From Acidobacteriota bacterium (GTDB taxonomy: Bacteria > Acidobacteriota > Terriglobia > Terriglobales > Acidobacteriaceae): a stretch of 44,610 nt of DNA. The stretch spans positions 1 to 44,610 of the forward strand of contig JAJZME010000001.1 of assembly GCA_021803035.1 (NCBI GenBank). Direction: 5' to 3'. The number at the start of each line of letters is the position of its first letter. Positions within the stretch are counted from its first letter, which is position 1. Shown here piece by piece: positions 9,211 to 17,540 of the stretch. A program made the translations under genes and the position numbers. The notes beneath the pieces are model-generated. The model was not told the DNA's origin. It did no database searches and saw nothing but the letters and a program-made list of their open reading frames with translations.

Positions 9211-9741
9211 ATGATTCTCTACCTGATGCGCCATGCCGATGCCGGCGTTTCCCGTGGCAATCCTCTTCTTGACGCCAAACGCGGCCTTGTGAAAGAGGGC
9301 AAGGAGCAGTGTATGTTGATGGCGCGGGTGCTGGCGGCGGTGAAGGCTCCCATCGACATTATTGTTTCCAGCCCGCTGAAGCGCGCGCTGCAGACGGCGC
9401 AGTTTGTGGGCACGGAGCTGGGCTTTGAAGGCAAGGTGGAGATTGCGGATGCGCTGGCACCGGAGGGCACGTACGCGGATTTTCAGGCGATGCTGGCCAG
9501 CCATGCCGGGCACGACGCTATGCTGGCCGTGGGCCACAATCCCAATCTCTTCAAGTTTCTGGGGCGGCTGATTACGGGCAACGGCGAAGCGGTGAGCGTG
9601 CGTATACGCAAGGGGTCCATTGCGCGCATCGACCTGGACAAGCACCCGGCGCGGCTGCAGTGGCTCATCGATCCGCGGACGGCGCGGTTGATCTATGCCA
9701 GCGTGACGAAGAGATCGCGGCCGAAGACCTCGCGGAAGTAA
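9211..9741 (+). CDS. sixA: SixA-type phosphohistidine phosphatase
   Basis: A 176-residue member of the histidine phosphatase (phosphoglycerate mutase-like) superfamily. The N-terminus LYLMRHADA carries the catalytic RH pair (Arg7-His8), and SSPLKRALQTA and AVGHNPNL supply the other phosphate-pocket residues. SixA removes phosphate from histidine-phosphorylated proteins such as Hpt domains or, in E. coli, the nitrogen PTS. The target here is unknown. Its last 49 bases overlap the convergent Ppx/GppA gene. SixA and Ppx genes are often close together in bacteria, which fits a shared phosphate-metabolism context. No strong ribosome binding site precedes the ATG. Confidence 0.88.
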   Translation: MILYLMRHADAGVSRGNPLLDAKRGLVKEGKEQCMLMARVLAAVKAPIDIIVSSPLKRALQTAQFVGTELGFEGKVEIADALAPEGTYADFQAMLASHAGHDAMLAVGHNPNLFKFLGRLITGNGEAVSVRIRKGSIARIDLDKHPARLQWLIDPRTARLIYASVTKRSRPKTSRK

Positions 9742-11288
9742 TCGGCCTCCTTGCGCAGCGACCACAGCTCCAGCTCGGCTCCGGTGCGGCCCGGCTGCAA
9801 CTCCAGATAAATCCGCTTGGGATAGGTCTTGACGTTGACGCGGAGCACGTCGGAGGCGCGGTCCTGGTTGAGCGCCACGGCCAGGCGCAGCAGCACTACC
9901 GCGCAATGCACATTCCTGTGCTCTTCAGGCGGAATATTGCGCAGGGCGCGGTCGCCGGGCTGAGGGCGGCTCTTGCCCATGTAGCGCGCAATGGCCGAGA
10001 CGATGGTGCGCTCCACGCGCGTATAGCCGTAAAGCTCGGAACTGGAGACGATGTACTGCGTGTGGCGGTGGTGGCCCTGGTGGTTGATGAACTTGCCGGT
10101 GTCGCGCAGGAGGGCAGCAGTGGCCAGCCAGCCTTCGTACTCCGGCGGCAACTGGTGCAGCGCTTTCAACTCGCGGAAGAGTTGCACGGAGTGGTCGCGC
10201 ACGGGCTCGGCCTGGCGCAGATCGACGCCGTAACGCTGGGCGGTTGCCAGCACGCTCTCCCAGCGCTCGTGCTCGAACTCGCGATGGACGGAGGCGCGCT
10301 GATCCTGGGCGGCCAGCATCTGGGCCAGAATGCCGTCGCGCAGGCCAAGCGGGGAATAGCGGAAGCCGGGCAGGCCGAAGCTTTCAAGCAGTTCCGCGTA
10401 GACCTCGGCGCCGGCGACGATGATTTCGGCGCGCCGCGGCCCGATTCCGGGGACGGTTTCGCGCTCGGGGAGGGGCATTTTGGCGAGGCGCGCGGCCAGC
10501 TTGCGCACAGCGCGTCCATCCACGAGGCCGTTCATGGCGGCGGCGCGGGCCGCGGCCGCGGATTTGGCCGCCGTTCGGCTTGCCGCTTTGCCGGTGCGGG
10601 CGGCGCTCTTGCCCGGCTTGGTGACGGCCCGGCAGGCTTCGGCGAGCGCCGCGGCCGTGCCGGAGGTGGCGATGACAAGGGAGACGCCGTCCAGATCGAC
10701 TTTGCGGCGCACGCGGCGCAGCTCGCGGGTGATGAAGCGGCGCATGTGCGCCAAGCCGTCGGGCGGCGCCGGATCGGTTTGCAGAAATTCTTCAGTCAGG
10801 CGCACGGCGCCGAGCGGGAGGCTGACGGTTTCCTTGATGCGCTTGTGCTCGGAGAGCGTGATCTCGCAGCTTCCGCCGCCCAGGTCCACGAGCAGGACGC
10901 GGCCGCCAGTGCCGGGCTCGGCACTGGTGACGCCCAGGTGGATGAGCCGGCCCTCTTCCAGACCGGAGATGACTTCGAGGTTCCAGCCGGTTTCGGCGTG
11001 GACCCAGGCTTGAAAGGCGGCTGCGTTGCGGGCGTCGCGCATGGCCGAGGTGGCCACGACGCGAATGCGGTCGGCTCCATGCGCCTGGACGGCGCGCTGG
11101 AAGCGCTTGAGGGCGCGCAGGGTAGCCGCCATTGCTTCGGGCGAGATGAGGCCCGCATCGAAGACGCTGGTTCCCAGCCGCGTGACTTCGCGGTCTTCGG
11201 CCAGAGTCTTCAACTGGTGCGAAACGACCTTGGCGATCCTGAGCCTGCACGAGTTTGAACCGACATCGATGGCGGCAAATGTGGGCAT
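9693..11288 (-). CDS. Ppx/GppA family phosphatase
   Basis: A 531-residue protein of the exopolyphosphatase/guanosine pentaphosphatase family. The N-terminal ASKHA-fold phosphatase half has AAIDVGSNSCRLRI (residues 5-18), RVVATSAMRDA (76-86) and LLVDLGGGSCEI (132-143). The C-terminal third resembles an HD domain (LRDTGKFINHQGHHRH). Members degrade polyphosphate and, in some cases, pppGpp; which one applies cannot be decided here. Residues about 224-258 form an unusual Lys/Arg/Ala-rich insert. ATG 11288 was chosen because the conserved strand begins four residues later; the longer upstream frame is Pro/Ser-rich and unlike the family. With ppk1 nearby it probably balances polyphosphate levels. 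It overlaps sixA tail to tail by 49 bp. Confidence 0.9.
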   Translation of the reverse strand: MPTFAAIDVGSNSCRLRIAKVVSHQLKTLAEDREVTRLGTSVFDAGLISPEAMAATLRALKRFQRAVQAHGADRIRVVATSAMRDARNAAAFQAWVHAETGWNLEVISGLEEGRLIHLGVTSAEPGTGGRVLLVDLGGGSCEITLSEHKRIKETVSLPLGAVRLTEEFLQTDPAPPDGLAHMRRFITRELRRVRRKVDLDGVSLVIATSGTAAALAEACRAVTKPGKSAARTGKAASRTAAKSAAAARAAAMNGLVDGRAVRKLAARLAKMPLPERETVPGIGPRRAEIIVAGAEVYAELLESFGLPGFRYSPLGLRDGILAQMLAAQDQRASVHREFEHERWESVLATAQRYGVDLRQAEPVRDHSVQLFRELKALHQLPPEYEGWLATAALLRDTGKFINHQGHHRHTQYIVSSSELYGYTRVERTIVSAIARYMGKSRPQPGDRALRNIPPEEHRNVHCAVVLLRLAVALNQDRASDVLRVNVKTYPKRIYLELQPGRTGAELELWSLRKEADYFREVFGRDLFVTLA

Positions 11289-11364
11289 GGCGGTTTTTGA
11301 GTCGGCTCCGTTCGGTGAAATGACTTTCAGCGCCAAGATACACGAGCATGCCGGGGTGGCGCTG

Positions 11365-13386
11365 CTATTGCCCAAGAGCCCCGGCGGTGGAGGCGAACTC
11401 CTCGTTGAGCCAACTGGTGAAGGCGGAAAATTCTTCATCGCGGCCGAGAAAGTCGCGGACCATTTCGCGGCCGGGCTTGGAACCGCCCTGTTCGAGCACC
11501 ATTTTGCGATAGCGCGCGCCGGCTTCGCAGCCGAGCAGATCGGCGGGATCGAACTGGGCGAAGAAGTCGAGCGCGATGACTTTGTCGAAGGCGTAGGTGT
11601 AGTAGTTCGACGAGTAGCCGGTGAGATGGCCGAAGCTGGCGTACATGCGGTTGCCTTCGAGCCAGGTCCAGGGCTGGAGGGATTGGTAAAGTTGTCTGGT
11701 GATTGCGTCGAGGTCGATGCCGCCGGGTTCGCGGTCGTGGAGGTCGAGCGAGAGCGTGGTGTAGTAAAGCTGCGAGCGCATCCAGTCGGCGCGGCCGAAG
11801 GAGCCGGCTTTCTTCATGGCGCGAATGAGCGCGGAGGGCAGAGTTTCGCCGGTCTGGTAATGCCTGGCGAAGGCCTGCAGGAGCTTTTCGTCGCGGAAGA
11901 ACTCTTCGAGCATCTGCGAGGGGACCTCGATGAAGTCGCCTTCGGTGGCGAAGCCGGAGATGCCGGCCCATTCGGTCTGTCCGCCGAGAATGGCGTGCAT
12001 GAGATGGCCGAACTCGTGGAAGAAGGTGACGACATCGGAGTATTGCATCAGGCCGGGATCGCCGGGCTCGCCGCCGGGAAAGTTGCAGATGAGGGCGGCT
12101 TCGGGGAGATAGCGGCCGCGCACGCCGGTGGTGACCGGCGCGGCGGAGAACCATTTGTCCTTGCCTTCGCGGGGGTGCATGTCGAGGTAGAAGCGGCCGG
12201 CCAGACGTCCTTCTTCGAAGACCTCGTAGACCGAGACGGCGGGATGCCAGGCGGGAGCGGATGAGGGGCGGAACTCGACCTTGAAGAGCCGCGCCGCGGT
12301 GTCGAGCACGCCGGCCTCGACTTTGTCGTAAGGGAAGTAAGGGCGCACGGACTGCGAGTCGAAGTCGAAGGCATCGCGGCGGAACTGCTCGTACCAGTAG
12401 CCGCGGCTGGTGATGTCGATGGCGGTGAGGCCGGGCTGGCGGCGGCGGGCGAACTCCAGGACCTGCTGGTGCTCGCGGCGGGCGCCTTGGCGGCTGGCTT
12501 CGTCGAGTTTGGCCAGAAAGGCGCGGACGTTGGCGGCCGATTCCATCATCTGGTCGGCGGTGGCAAGATCGGCCCAACTGCGGAAGCCGAGGATGGAGGC
12601 GACTTCCTGGCGCGTGGCCAGCAGGTCGAGGAGGATCTGCTTGTTGGCCGGGTAGGCGCGGGTGTTGTAGGCCAGGAACATGCGCTCGCGGAGAGCCGCG
12701 CTGGCGGCGAAGGTCATGACCGGCTGCATGTCGGGCTGGTCGGTGGTGAGGGTGACGCGCTGCTGGCCGGTAGCTTCGTCTTTCTTTGCCGGATGGCGCG
12801 CCAGATAGTCTTCGGGCAGGCCTGCGAGTTCGCCGGGCGTGGCTTCAATGGTCTTGGCGCCCTCCTGAATGTTGCGGCTGAATTCAAGCGCGAGACGCGT
12901 GGCCTTTTCGTTGAGGGACTGGAGGTGCTCGCGGGTGGCTTCGTCCTTGTCCACGCCGGCCAGGCGGTAGCCGAGGAGAGTGCGCTCGACGAAGTGGCGC
13001 GTGGCGGGGCTGGCGCCGTCGAGATTGATGGCGGCCAAGGCGTCGTAGACGGGGCGATTGAGGCTCAAGGCGCTGGCGGCCATTGCTACGCGCTGCGCTT
13101 CAAGCTGCGCCTGATCGCGGACGGCCTTGCCGGCGGCGACGGAATTGAGAATGCCGGCCTGCGCTCCGGCCAGACTGAGGTGCTCGATGGCGGCGTCGTA
13201 AAGGCGCAGGGAGTTGGCAGGCGTACGCGGTTCTTCGACGGCGAGCAGCGCGGTCAGAGCCGCTTCATGCGCGGCGAGGCGAGCATCGACCCAGGCTGCG
13301 AGAGCCTCGGCGGATTCGGCTGCGCCGGCTTCCCAGGCGTGAATATCTTTGGTGACGGAGGTGGCGGCAACGGTATCGGCAGGCAT
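11365..13386 (-). CDS. M3 family oligopeptidase
   Basis: A zinc metallopeptidase of 673 residues in the thimet oligopeptidase/oligopeptidase A/Dcp family, which cuts short peptides. The zinc site is HEFGH (His457, Glu458, His461) with the third ligand Glu487 in DFIEVPSQMLEEF, the standard M3 arrangement. The N-terminal helical part is present and the length is normal. There is no signal peptide at the chosen start, so it is probably cytoplasmic. ATG 13386 follows GGAGGA by 12 bases; the frame stays open upstream to 13539, but that part is Pro/Arg-rich and looks non-coding. The gene ends 76 bp before the Ppx gene on the same strand. Confidence 0.92.
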   Translation of the reverse strand: MPADTVAATSVTKDIHAWEAGAAESAEALAAWVDARLAAHEAALTALLAVEEPRTPANSLRLYDAAIEHLSLAGAQAGILNSVAAGKAVRDQAQLEAQRVAMAASALSLNRPVYDALAAINLDGASPATRHFVERTLLGYRLAGVDKDEATREHLQSLNEKATRLALEFSRNIQEGAKTIEATPGELAGLPEDYLARHPAKKDEATGQQRVTLTTDQPDMQPVMTFAASAALRERMFLAYNTRAYPANKQILLDLLATRQEVASILGFRSWADLATADQMMESAANVRAFLAKLDEASRQGARREHQQVLEFARRRQPGLTAIDITSRGYWYEQFRRDAFDFDSQSVRPYFPYDKVEAGVLDTAARLFKVEFRPSSAPAWHPAVSVYEVFEEGRLAGRFYLDMHPREGKDKWFSAAPVTTGVRGRYLPEAALICNFPGGEPGDPGLMQYSDVVTFFHEFGHLMHAILGGQTEWAGISGFATEGDFIEVPSQMLEEFFRDEKLLQAFARHYQTGETLPSALIRAMKKAGSFGRADWMRSQLYYTTLSLDLHDREPGGIDLDAITRQLYQSLQPWTWLEGNRMYASFGHLTGYSSNYYTYAFDKVIALDFFAQFDPADLLGCEAGARYRKMVLEQGGSKPGREMVRDFLGRDEEFSAFTSWLNEEFASTAGALGQ

Positions 13387-13550
13387 TACGGGGATAGATC
13401 CTCCAAGCTTTAGGTTGCCACATCGGGGCGGGTTGAGGCATGGGGGACGTGGCGCACGGTGGGGTGTTATGCCGTTGGCGTTGGGAATGCGCGGGCCGGC
13501 CCAGGGAAACGATGGAGGCTTGAATCGTGGTGCGCGCATTGCGGATCTGA

Positions 13551-15047
13551 CTAGAATTGCATGCTCTTGAGCATCCTCTCGAAGGTGGGGCTGAGCCGGT
13601 TGTAATCGTGCTCCGGAGCGACAAAGACAATGAAGATCACCGTGCCGTCCTGGCGCGGAATGGTCACCAGGCGGTCTCGCTCCTTCTGCGGCTGTCCGTT
13701 TGCATCGGGAATGGGCGAGGTCGATTCCAGGTACACGGATCGTCCGTGCGCGCCGGCAACCGTGATGGCGGCGGCTTTGCCAACTGGCTGCAGGTTGCCG
13801 CCGCTCTGCAGATTGCGCACGATGGCGTCGGTCACCTGGTCAATGGTCATCGACTTGTCCCGGGGAGTGACGGCATTGAGCACAACTCCGTAGCCAACGC
13901 CGCCGGCCACAACTGCGGCGCGTGGAGCAATGATGAGGGATTGGCCCTGCTGCTGCGGGGCGGTTACGGGCCAGTTCCCGGGGCGAACCATTTTGATGAG
14001 GCCGAGATCGGTGAATGCGAAGGAGGAGCTTGGCGCGACATCATTCCAAGGGACGCGGCCGGCTGCGCTGCCGCCGGCTTGCGATGCCGGGGAGATGGCC
14101 AAGCCCGGCGGAGGGGTCAGGACGGCGCCGTTCCTCTTGTTGAGAGCGTTCCACTGGCCGGTTTTCGCGCCCTGGGCGATTTCATTGGCTGTGTAGGTTT
14201 TGACGGTGAGAGCCTGCTGGCGCGCCTCGTTGAAGGCGGCGTTGCCGGTGCTGTAATTGACCGCCGGCCAACTCCGGATTTCTTTTTGAATGGCCGCTTC
14301 GCGGTTGCCGGGGTTGGGGTGGTCACTGAGGAACTGCGGGCCGGTGCTGCCTTGCGCCTCCAGCTTCTGGAAGAAATCGGCCATGGCCTGGGGGTTATAG
14401 CGGGCGCGATAGAGGATGATTGCACCGACATCATCGGCCTGCGCTTCATCGCCTCTTGAGTACTTGAGCATCACCATTCCGGCGCCGATCTTGATGCCGG
14501 CCTGTCCAAGAGAACCCAGCGCGCCTGCCCGGTCGCCGAGGATGGCTCCGGCCAGACCGGCCAGTCCCTGCGTGAGCTGCGCCTTTTGCATCTGCTTGGC
14601 CGAGTGCTGCATGTAAACATGCGCCATCTCGTGCGCCATGACGCCAGCCAACTCGGCCTCGTTCGAGGCGGCGGTGATGGTGCCGACATTGATGAACATT
14701 TCGCCGCCCGGGAGGGCAAAGGCATTGATCTCCTTTTGCGCCACCACGTGGAATTGAAACGGCCAGGAGTTTGCAGCAGGGATGGTGGCAACCAGCCGCT
14801 GTCCAATCTGGCGGACGTATTGCGTCTCGGGGCTGCTGTCCGGCAGGATGGGCATCTGCTTGTAGATTTCCGCCGCGGCCTGAAAGCCAATCTGTTGCTG
14901 CTGCTGGCGGGTCAGCATGGTGCTGCCGGGATTGGGAAGCTGCGGCTGCCTGGCCTGCGGCAAAGACGGACGAGCGAACGCTAGCGAAAATGCCAGTCCG
15001 ATGAGTGCGATGAGCCTGACGGGTGAGCGACGCGTGGGAAATGTCAT
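13551..15047 (-). CDS. M48 family metalloprotease
   Basis: This 498-residue protein is probably periplasmic, with a hydrophobic N-terminal export segment (residues about 11-25). The gluzincin motif HEMAH spans residues 139-143 and the downstream glutamate ligand lies in RGDEAQAD (Glu201). ALPGGEMFINVGTI before it is typical of BepA/LoiP-like M48C peptidases, which maintain outer-membrane proteins. The C-terminal 200 residues form a separate domain without a recognised motif; a tail of this sort is common in acidobacterial members as far as I recall. AGGAG precedes ATG 15047 by about seven bases. The BON lipoprotein gene lies 214 bp upstream on the same strand, so a shared envelope-maintenance role is plausible but unproven. 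Confidence 0.88.
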   Translation of the reverse strand: MTFPTRRSPVRLIALIGLAFSLAFARPSLPQARQPQLPNPGSTMLTRQQQQQIGFQAAAEIYKQMPILPDSSPETQYVRQIGQRLVATIPAANSWPFQFHVVAQKEINAFALPGGEMFINVGTITAASNEAELAGVMAHEMAHVYMQHSAKQMQKAQLTQGLAGLAGAILGDRAGALGSLGQAGIKIGAGMVMLKYSRGDEAQADDVGAIILYRARYNPQAMADFFQKLEAQGSTGPQFLSDHPNPGNREAAIQKEIRSWPAVNYSTGNAAFNEARQQALTVKTYTANEIAQGAKTGQWNALNKRNGAVLTPPPGLAISPASQAGGSAAGRVPWNDVAPSSSFAFTDLGLIKMVRPGNWPVTAPQQQGQSLIIAPRAAVVAGGVGYGVVLNAVTPRDKSMTIDQVTDAIVRNLQSGGNLQPVGKAAAITVAGAHGRSVYLESTSPIPDANGQPQKERDRLVTIPRQDGTVIFIVFVAPEHDYNRLSPTFERMLKSMQF

Positions 15048-15261
15048 GGCAGCTCTCCTGGAATCGACATGGGACTCGAAATTGGGCTCGGACTCAAGCA
15101 ACGCAGCCACCTTGTGCCCCGCCGGCTGATGCGCGCAGCGCGAGATTCTTCCCGCAGCATTGCGGATCGTTGCGCGTCTTCGCAGGCGGCTTTGAGTGCC
15201 GTTCATTCATCCGCGGCGGTTTACGCGCCGGCTCGCAATGGAAAGAACGACAGCAACTCTG

Positions 15262-16290
15262 CTACTCAACGGTTGTCCGTTGCGCGGGCTCGGCGGCAGG
15301 CATCACGGTAAGAGGAGCCTGCAACTCAAATTCCAAGCGGGTTTCAGCGGGCAGCTTGATTTGCTGGCCCTTGGTTAACGCCTGCACACCGGTGCCGGCT
15401 CCCGCGCCTGCCGCGGCGCCGACCGCCGCGCCTTTTCCGCCACCGGCGATTGCCCCAATCAGGGCGCCGACCGCCGCGCCGCCTCCGACTACCTCTGCGG
15501 TCCGCTTGCCGCGCGAAGCCCCTTGCTGGGTGAATTCGCCCGTTTGCAAATCGTAAGATCTGACGCCGACGCTAATGGTGCTCAGGACCAGCACCACGGA
15601 AGAGCTGCCCTTGAAGCGCCCGGCGCTCTTTGCAGACACCAGCCGCGCGGTGGCCTCCGCATTTTTGGGGATCACGGTTTTGTTCTGAATCACGATGGGC
15701 GAGTCGAGCGTGGCGCGGAAACTGTCGCCTTCCTTGTTCTTTGCGGTGTCGACCGGATCAATGAGCCGAACCGTGAGCCGGGTACCTGCCGGGATGGTGA
15801 CCAGAGCGGGAACGGGCTGGGCCGGCGGAGGGGCGACTGCCTGAACCGGAGGCGGGACAGGCTCGACGCGCGCTACCGGAGCGGCGGGTGCAGGCGCCGG
15901 GACGGTTGCACGCGGTGTCCGTGGCCGGGTTGGGGCTCTGGCGGTCTGCGGTCTGGATTGGGGGATCTGCGCTTCGCTGACCACCGGCGCGGGCTGAGGC
16001 GCGGCGGCGACGGCGACCTGCAGATTATTGATTACGTTCTTGACGCCCTTCACCTGGCGGGCATCGTTTTCAGCGCTGATGCGCGCGGTATCGGTTGCGA
16101 CGTTGCCGGAGAGGACAACGACTCCGCTGCTGGATTGAACGGTGATTGGCGTGGCGGAGAGCGCGGCGTCCTGATGAACTTTAGCCTGCACGTCAGCGGT
16201 GATTGCGGCATCGCTGCGCGAACGCGAGCAGGAGACCAATCCGGCAATTGCCAACAGCATTGACGCGATGATGACCAAACTCTTTTTCAT
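15262..16290 (-). CDS. BON-domain lipoprotein with glycine-zipper tail
   Basis: A 342-residue lipoprotein whose lipobox LVSC ends the signal peptide near residue 22. A BON domain (about residues 28-95, with SSSGVVVLSGNV and VKGVKNVINNL) suggests binding to membrane phospholipid, as in OsmY and DolP. A long Pro/Ala-rich linker (about 100-180) could span the periplasm. The next part (TIPAGTRLTVRLIDPVDT) resembles a small beta domain, followed by a Gly/Ala-rich glycine-zipper segment (GGGAAVGALIGAIAGGG). ATG 16290 follows GGAG by six bases and gives a standard lipoprotein start. It probably acts at the outer membrane; its precise function is unknown. Confidence 0.8.
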   Translation of the reverse strand: MKKSLVIIASMLLAIAGLVSCSRSRSDAAITADVQAKVHQDAALSATPITVQSSSGVVVLSGNVATDTARISAENDARQVKGVKNVINNLQVAVAAAPQPAPVVSEAQIPQSRPQTARAPTRPRTPRATVPAPAPAAPVARVEPVPPPVQAVAPPPAQPVPALVTIPAGTRLTVRLIDPVDTAKNKEGDSFRATLDSPIVIQNKTVIPKNAEATARLVSAKSAGRFKGSSSVVLVLSTISVGVRSYDLQTGEFTQQGASRGKRTAEVVGGGAAVGALIGAIAGGGKGAAVGAAAGAGAGTGVQALTKGQQIKLPAETRLEFELQAPLTVMPAAEPAQRTTVE

Positions 16291-16638
16291 AGGAACTCCA
16301 ATGCGGTGAGTCGTGATGGCGGCTTTTTGAATTGGGGTTGTTGATGAGAGGAATGGAATGCCGTCAGGGCCGGGCGGGAGGGTTGCAGGGAATGCTCCCT
16401 GACGTGAGAGGACGCACGCTGAGATATGCGAGTAACGGGGAAGGCCCGCTGCCACACGTACACCAGCGGTTTTTGGCCCGGGACGGCCAACTCTTCACCT
16501 TCAAGCGTTCCTGATGCTCTGAACGCACGATTATGACACCAATAAACAAGTTGAGTGTCTGTGACCTTCGACACTTGGACGCCGGCGCGGTTGGGGCTTT
16601 GACGCCGCGTTTGTCCGCATCGGACACTGGTAAGAGAG
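16291..16638. other. 348-bp divergent intergenic region
   Basis: This gap must carry the promoters of the BON lipoprotein (minus) and the deacetylase (plus). It contains a perfect hairpin CAGGGA/TCCCTG at 16386-16401 and an inverted pair AGTGTC/GACACT at 16554-16575. I see no convincing promoter with correct spacing and no gene. The short frames within it show no ribosome binding site. Confidence 0.5.
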
Positions 16639-17403
16639 ATGGTTGCGCTAATGGAGACAGGGCTTTGCGCCGGATTGAGCGCGGCGGGCGCGGCGGGGCT
16701 GGCGGCGGGCGGCTTTGCTTATGCGTCGCTGTGGCCGGCCTCGCGGCTTTTCGGGGCGGGGCTGGTGGCGCCGGCGCGGCCGGGCGAGCTGGCGCTGACC
16801 TTTGATGACGGGCCCAATCCGGCGTGGACGCCGCGGCTGCTGGACCTGCTGGCGGCGGCCGGGGCGCGCGCGACGTTTTTCATGATGGGGAGCCGCGCGG
16901 CGGCAGAGCCGGAGCTGGTGCGGCGGGTTGTAGCGGGCGGAAATCTGATCGGGAATCACACCTGGAGCCACCCGAACCTGTCGCGAAGCTCCGCAAAGCG
17001 GATTCGCGAGGAACTGAAGCGGACACAGGAGACGCTGGAAGAGATCACGGGTGCGCCAGCGCGGTTTTTCCGGCCGCCGTTCGGGGCGCGGCGGCCAGCG
17101 GTGTTTCGCATTGCGCGGGAACTGGGATTGGAGCCGGTGCTGTGGAACGCCATGACCTCGGACTGGAGACAGCGCTCGGCGGAGCGGATCGCAGAGAGGA
17201 TTGCCGGGCAAATCGAGCGGCTTGAGCGACGCGGCCGGGCGGCCAATATCGTGCTGCATGACGGCAATCACCTAGAACGAAGCGGGGATCGGGAGCCGTC
17301 GGTTACGGCGGCCGGGCTGCTGCTGAAACGGTTCAGGGAGACACATCGCTTTGTGACGCTCGATGCGTGGATGGTTGATGGCGACGAGCGCCGCGGCGGC
17401 TGA
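16639..17403 (+). CDS. Polysaccharide deacetylase (NodB domain)
   Basis: A 254-residue protein with an N-terminal hydrophobic segment (residues about 8-30), so membrane-anchored or exported. The NodB homology domain follows, with all five motifs. These are TFDDGP (catalytic and metal aspartates at 56-57), the metal ligands His107 and His111 in NHTWSHPNL, RPPFGA (145-150), the tryptophan-aspartate motif in TSDWRQ, and LHDG (His207). CE4 enzymes of this type remove acetyl groups from peptidoglycan, chitin-like oligomers or other N-acetylated glycans; the substrate is not decided by sequence. A second ATG at 16651 is an alternative start. It stands alone, 137 bp before the S9 hydrolase gene. Confidence 0.9.
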   Translation: MVALMETGLCAGLSAAGAAGLAAGGFAYASLWPASRLFGAGLVAPARPGELALTFDDGPNPAWTPRLLDLLAAAGARATFFMMGSRAAAEPELVRRVVAGGNLIGNHTWSHPNLSRSSAKRIREELKRTQETLEEITGAPARFFRPPFGARRPAVFRIARELGLEPVLWNAMTSDWRQRSAERIAERIAGQIERLERRGRAANIVLHDGNHLERSGDREPSVTAAGLLLKRFRETHRFVTLDAWMVDGDERRGG

Positions 17404-17540
17404 AGCCCGGAATTGCAGGTTGCGTCGCTACAGGGGACGCCCTCATCGCGGTTTGAGCGGTCATCGAGACCGGGCACCTTTCGGACGATTGATTATGAAT
17501 TGCTGCCATGACCGCTGATCCGGCTGGTAGGATGGGTGGC

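Noticed and set aside
9660..11258. A 532-codon frame antisense to the Ppx gene
   Set aside because: Ala/Gly/Asp-rich shadow composition with no domain; the Ppx frame has all family motifs.
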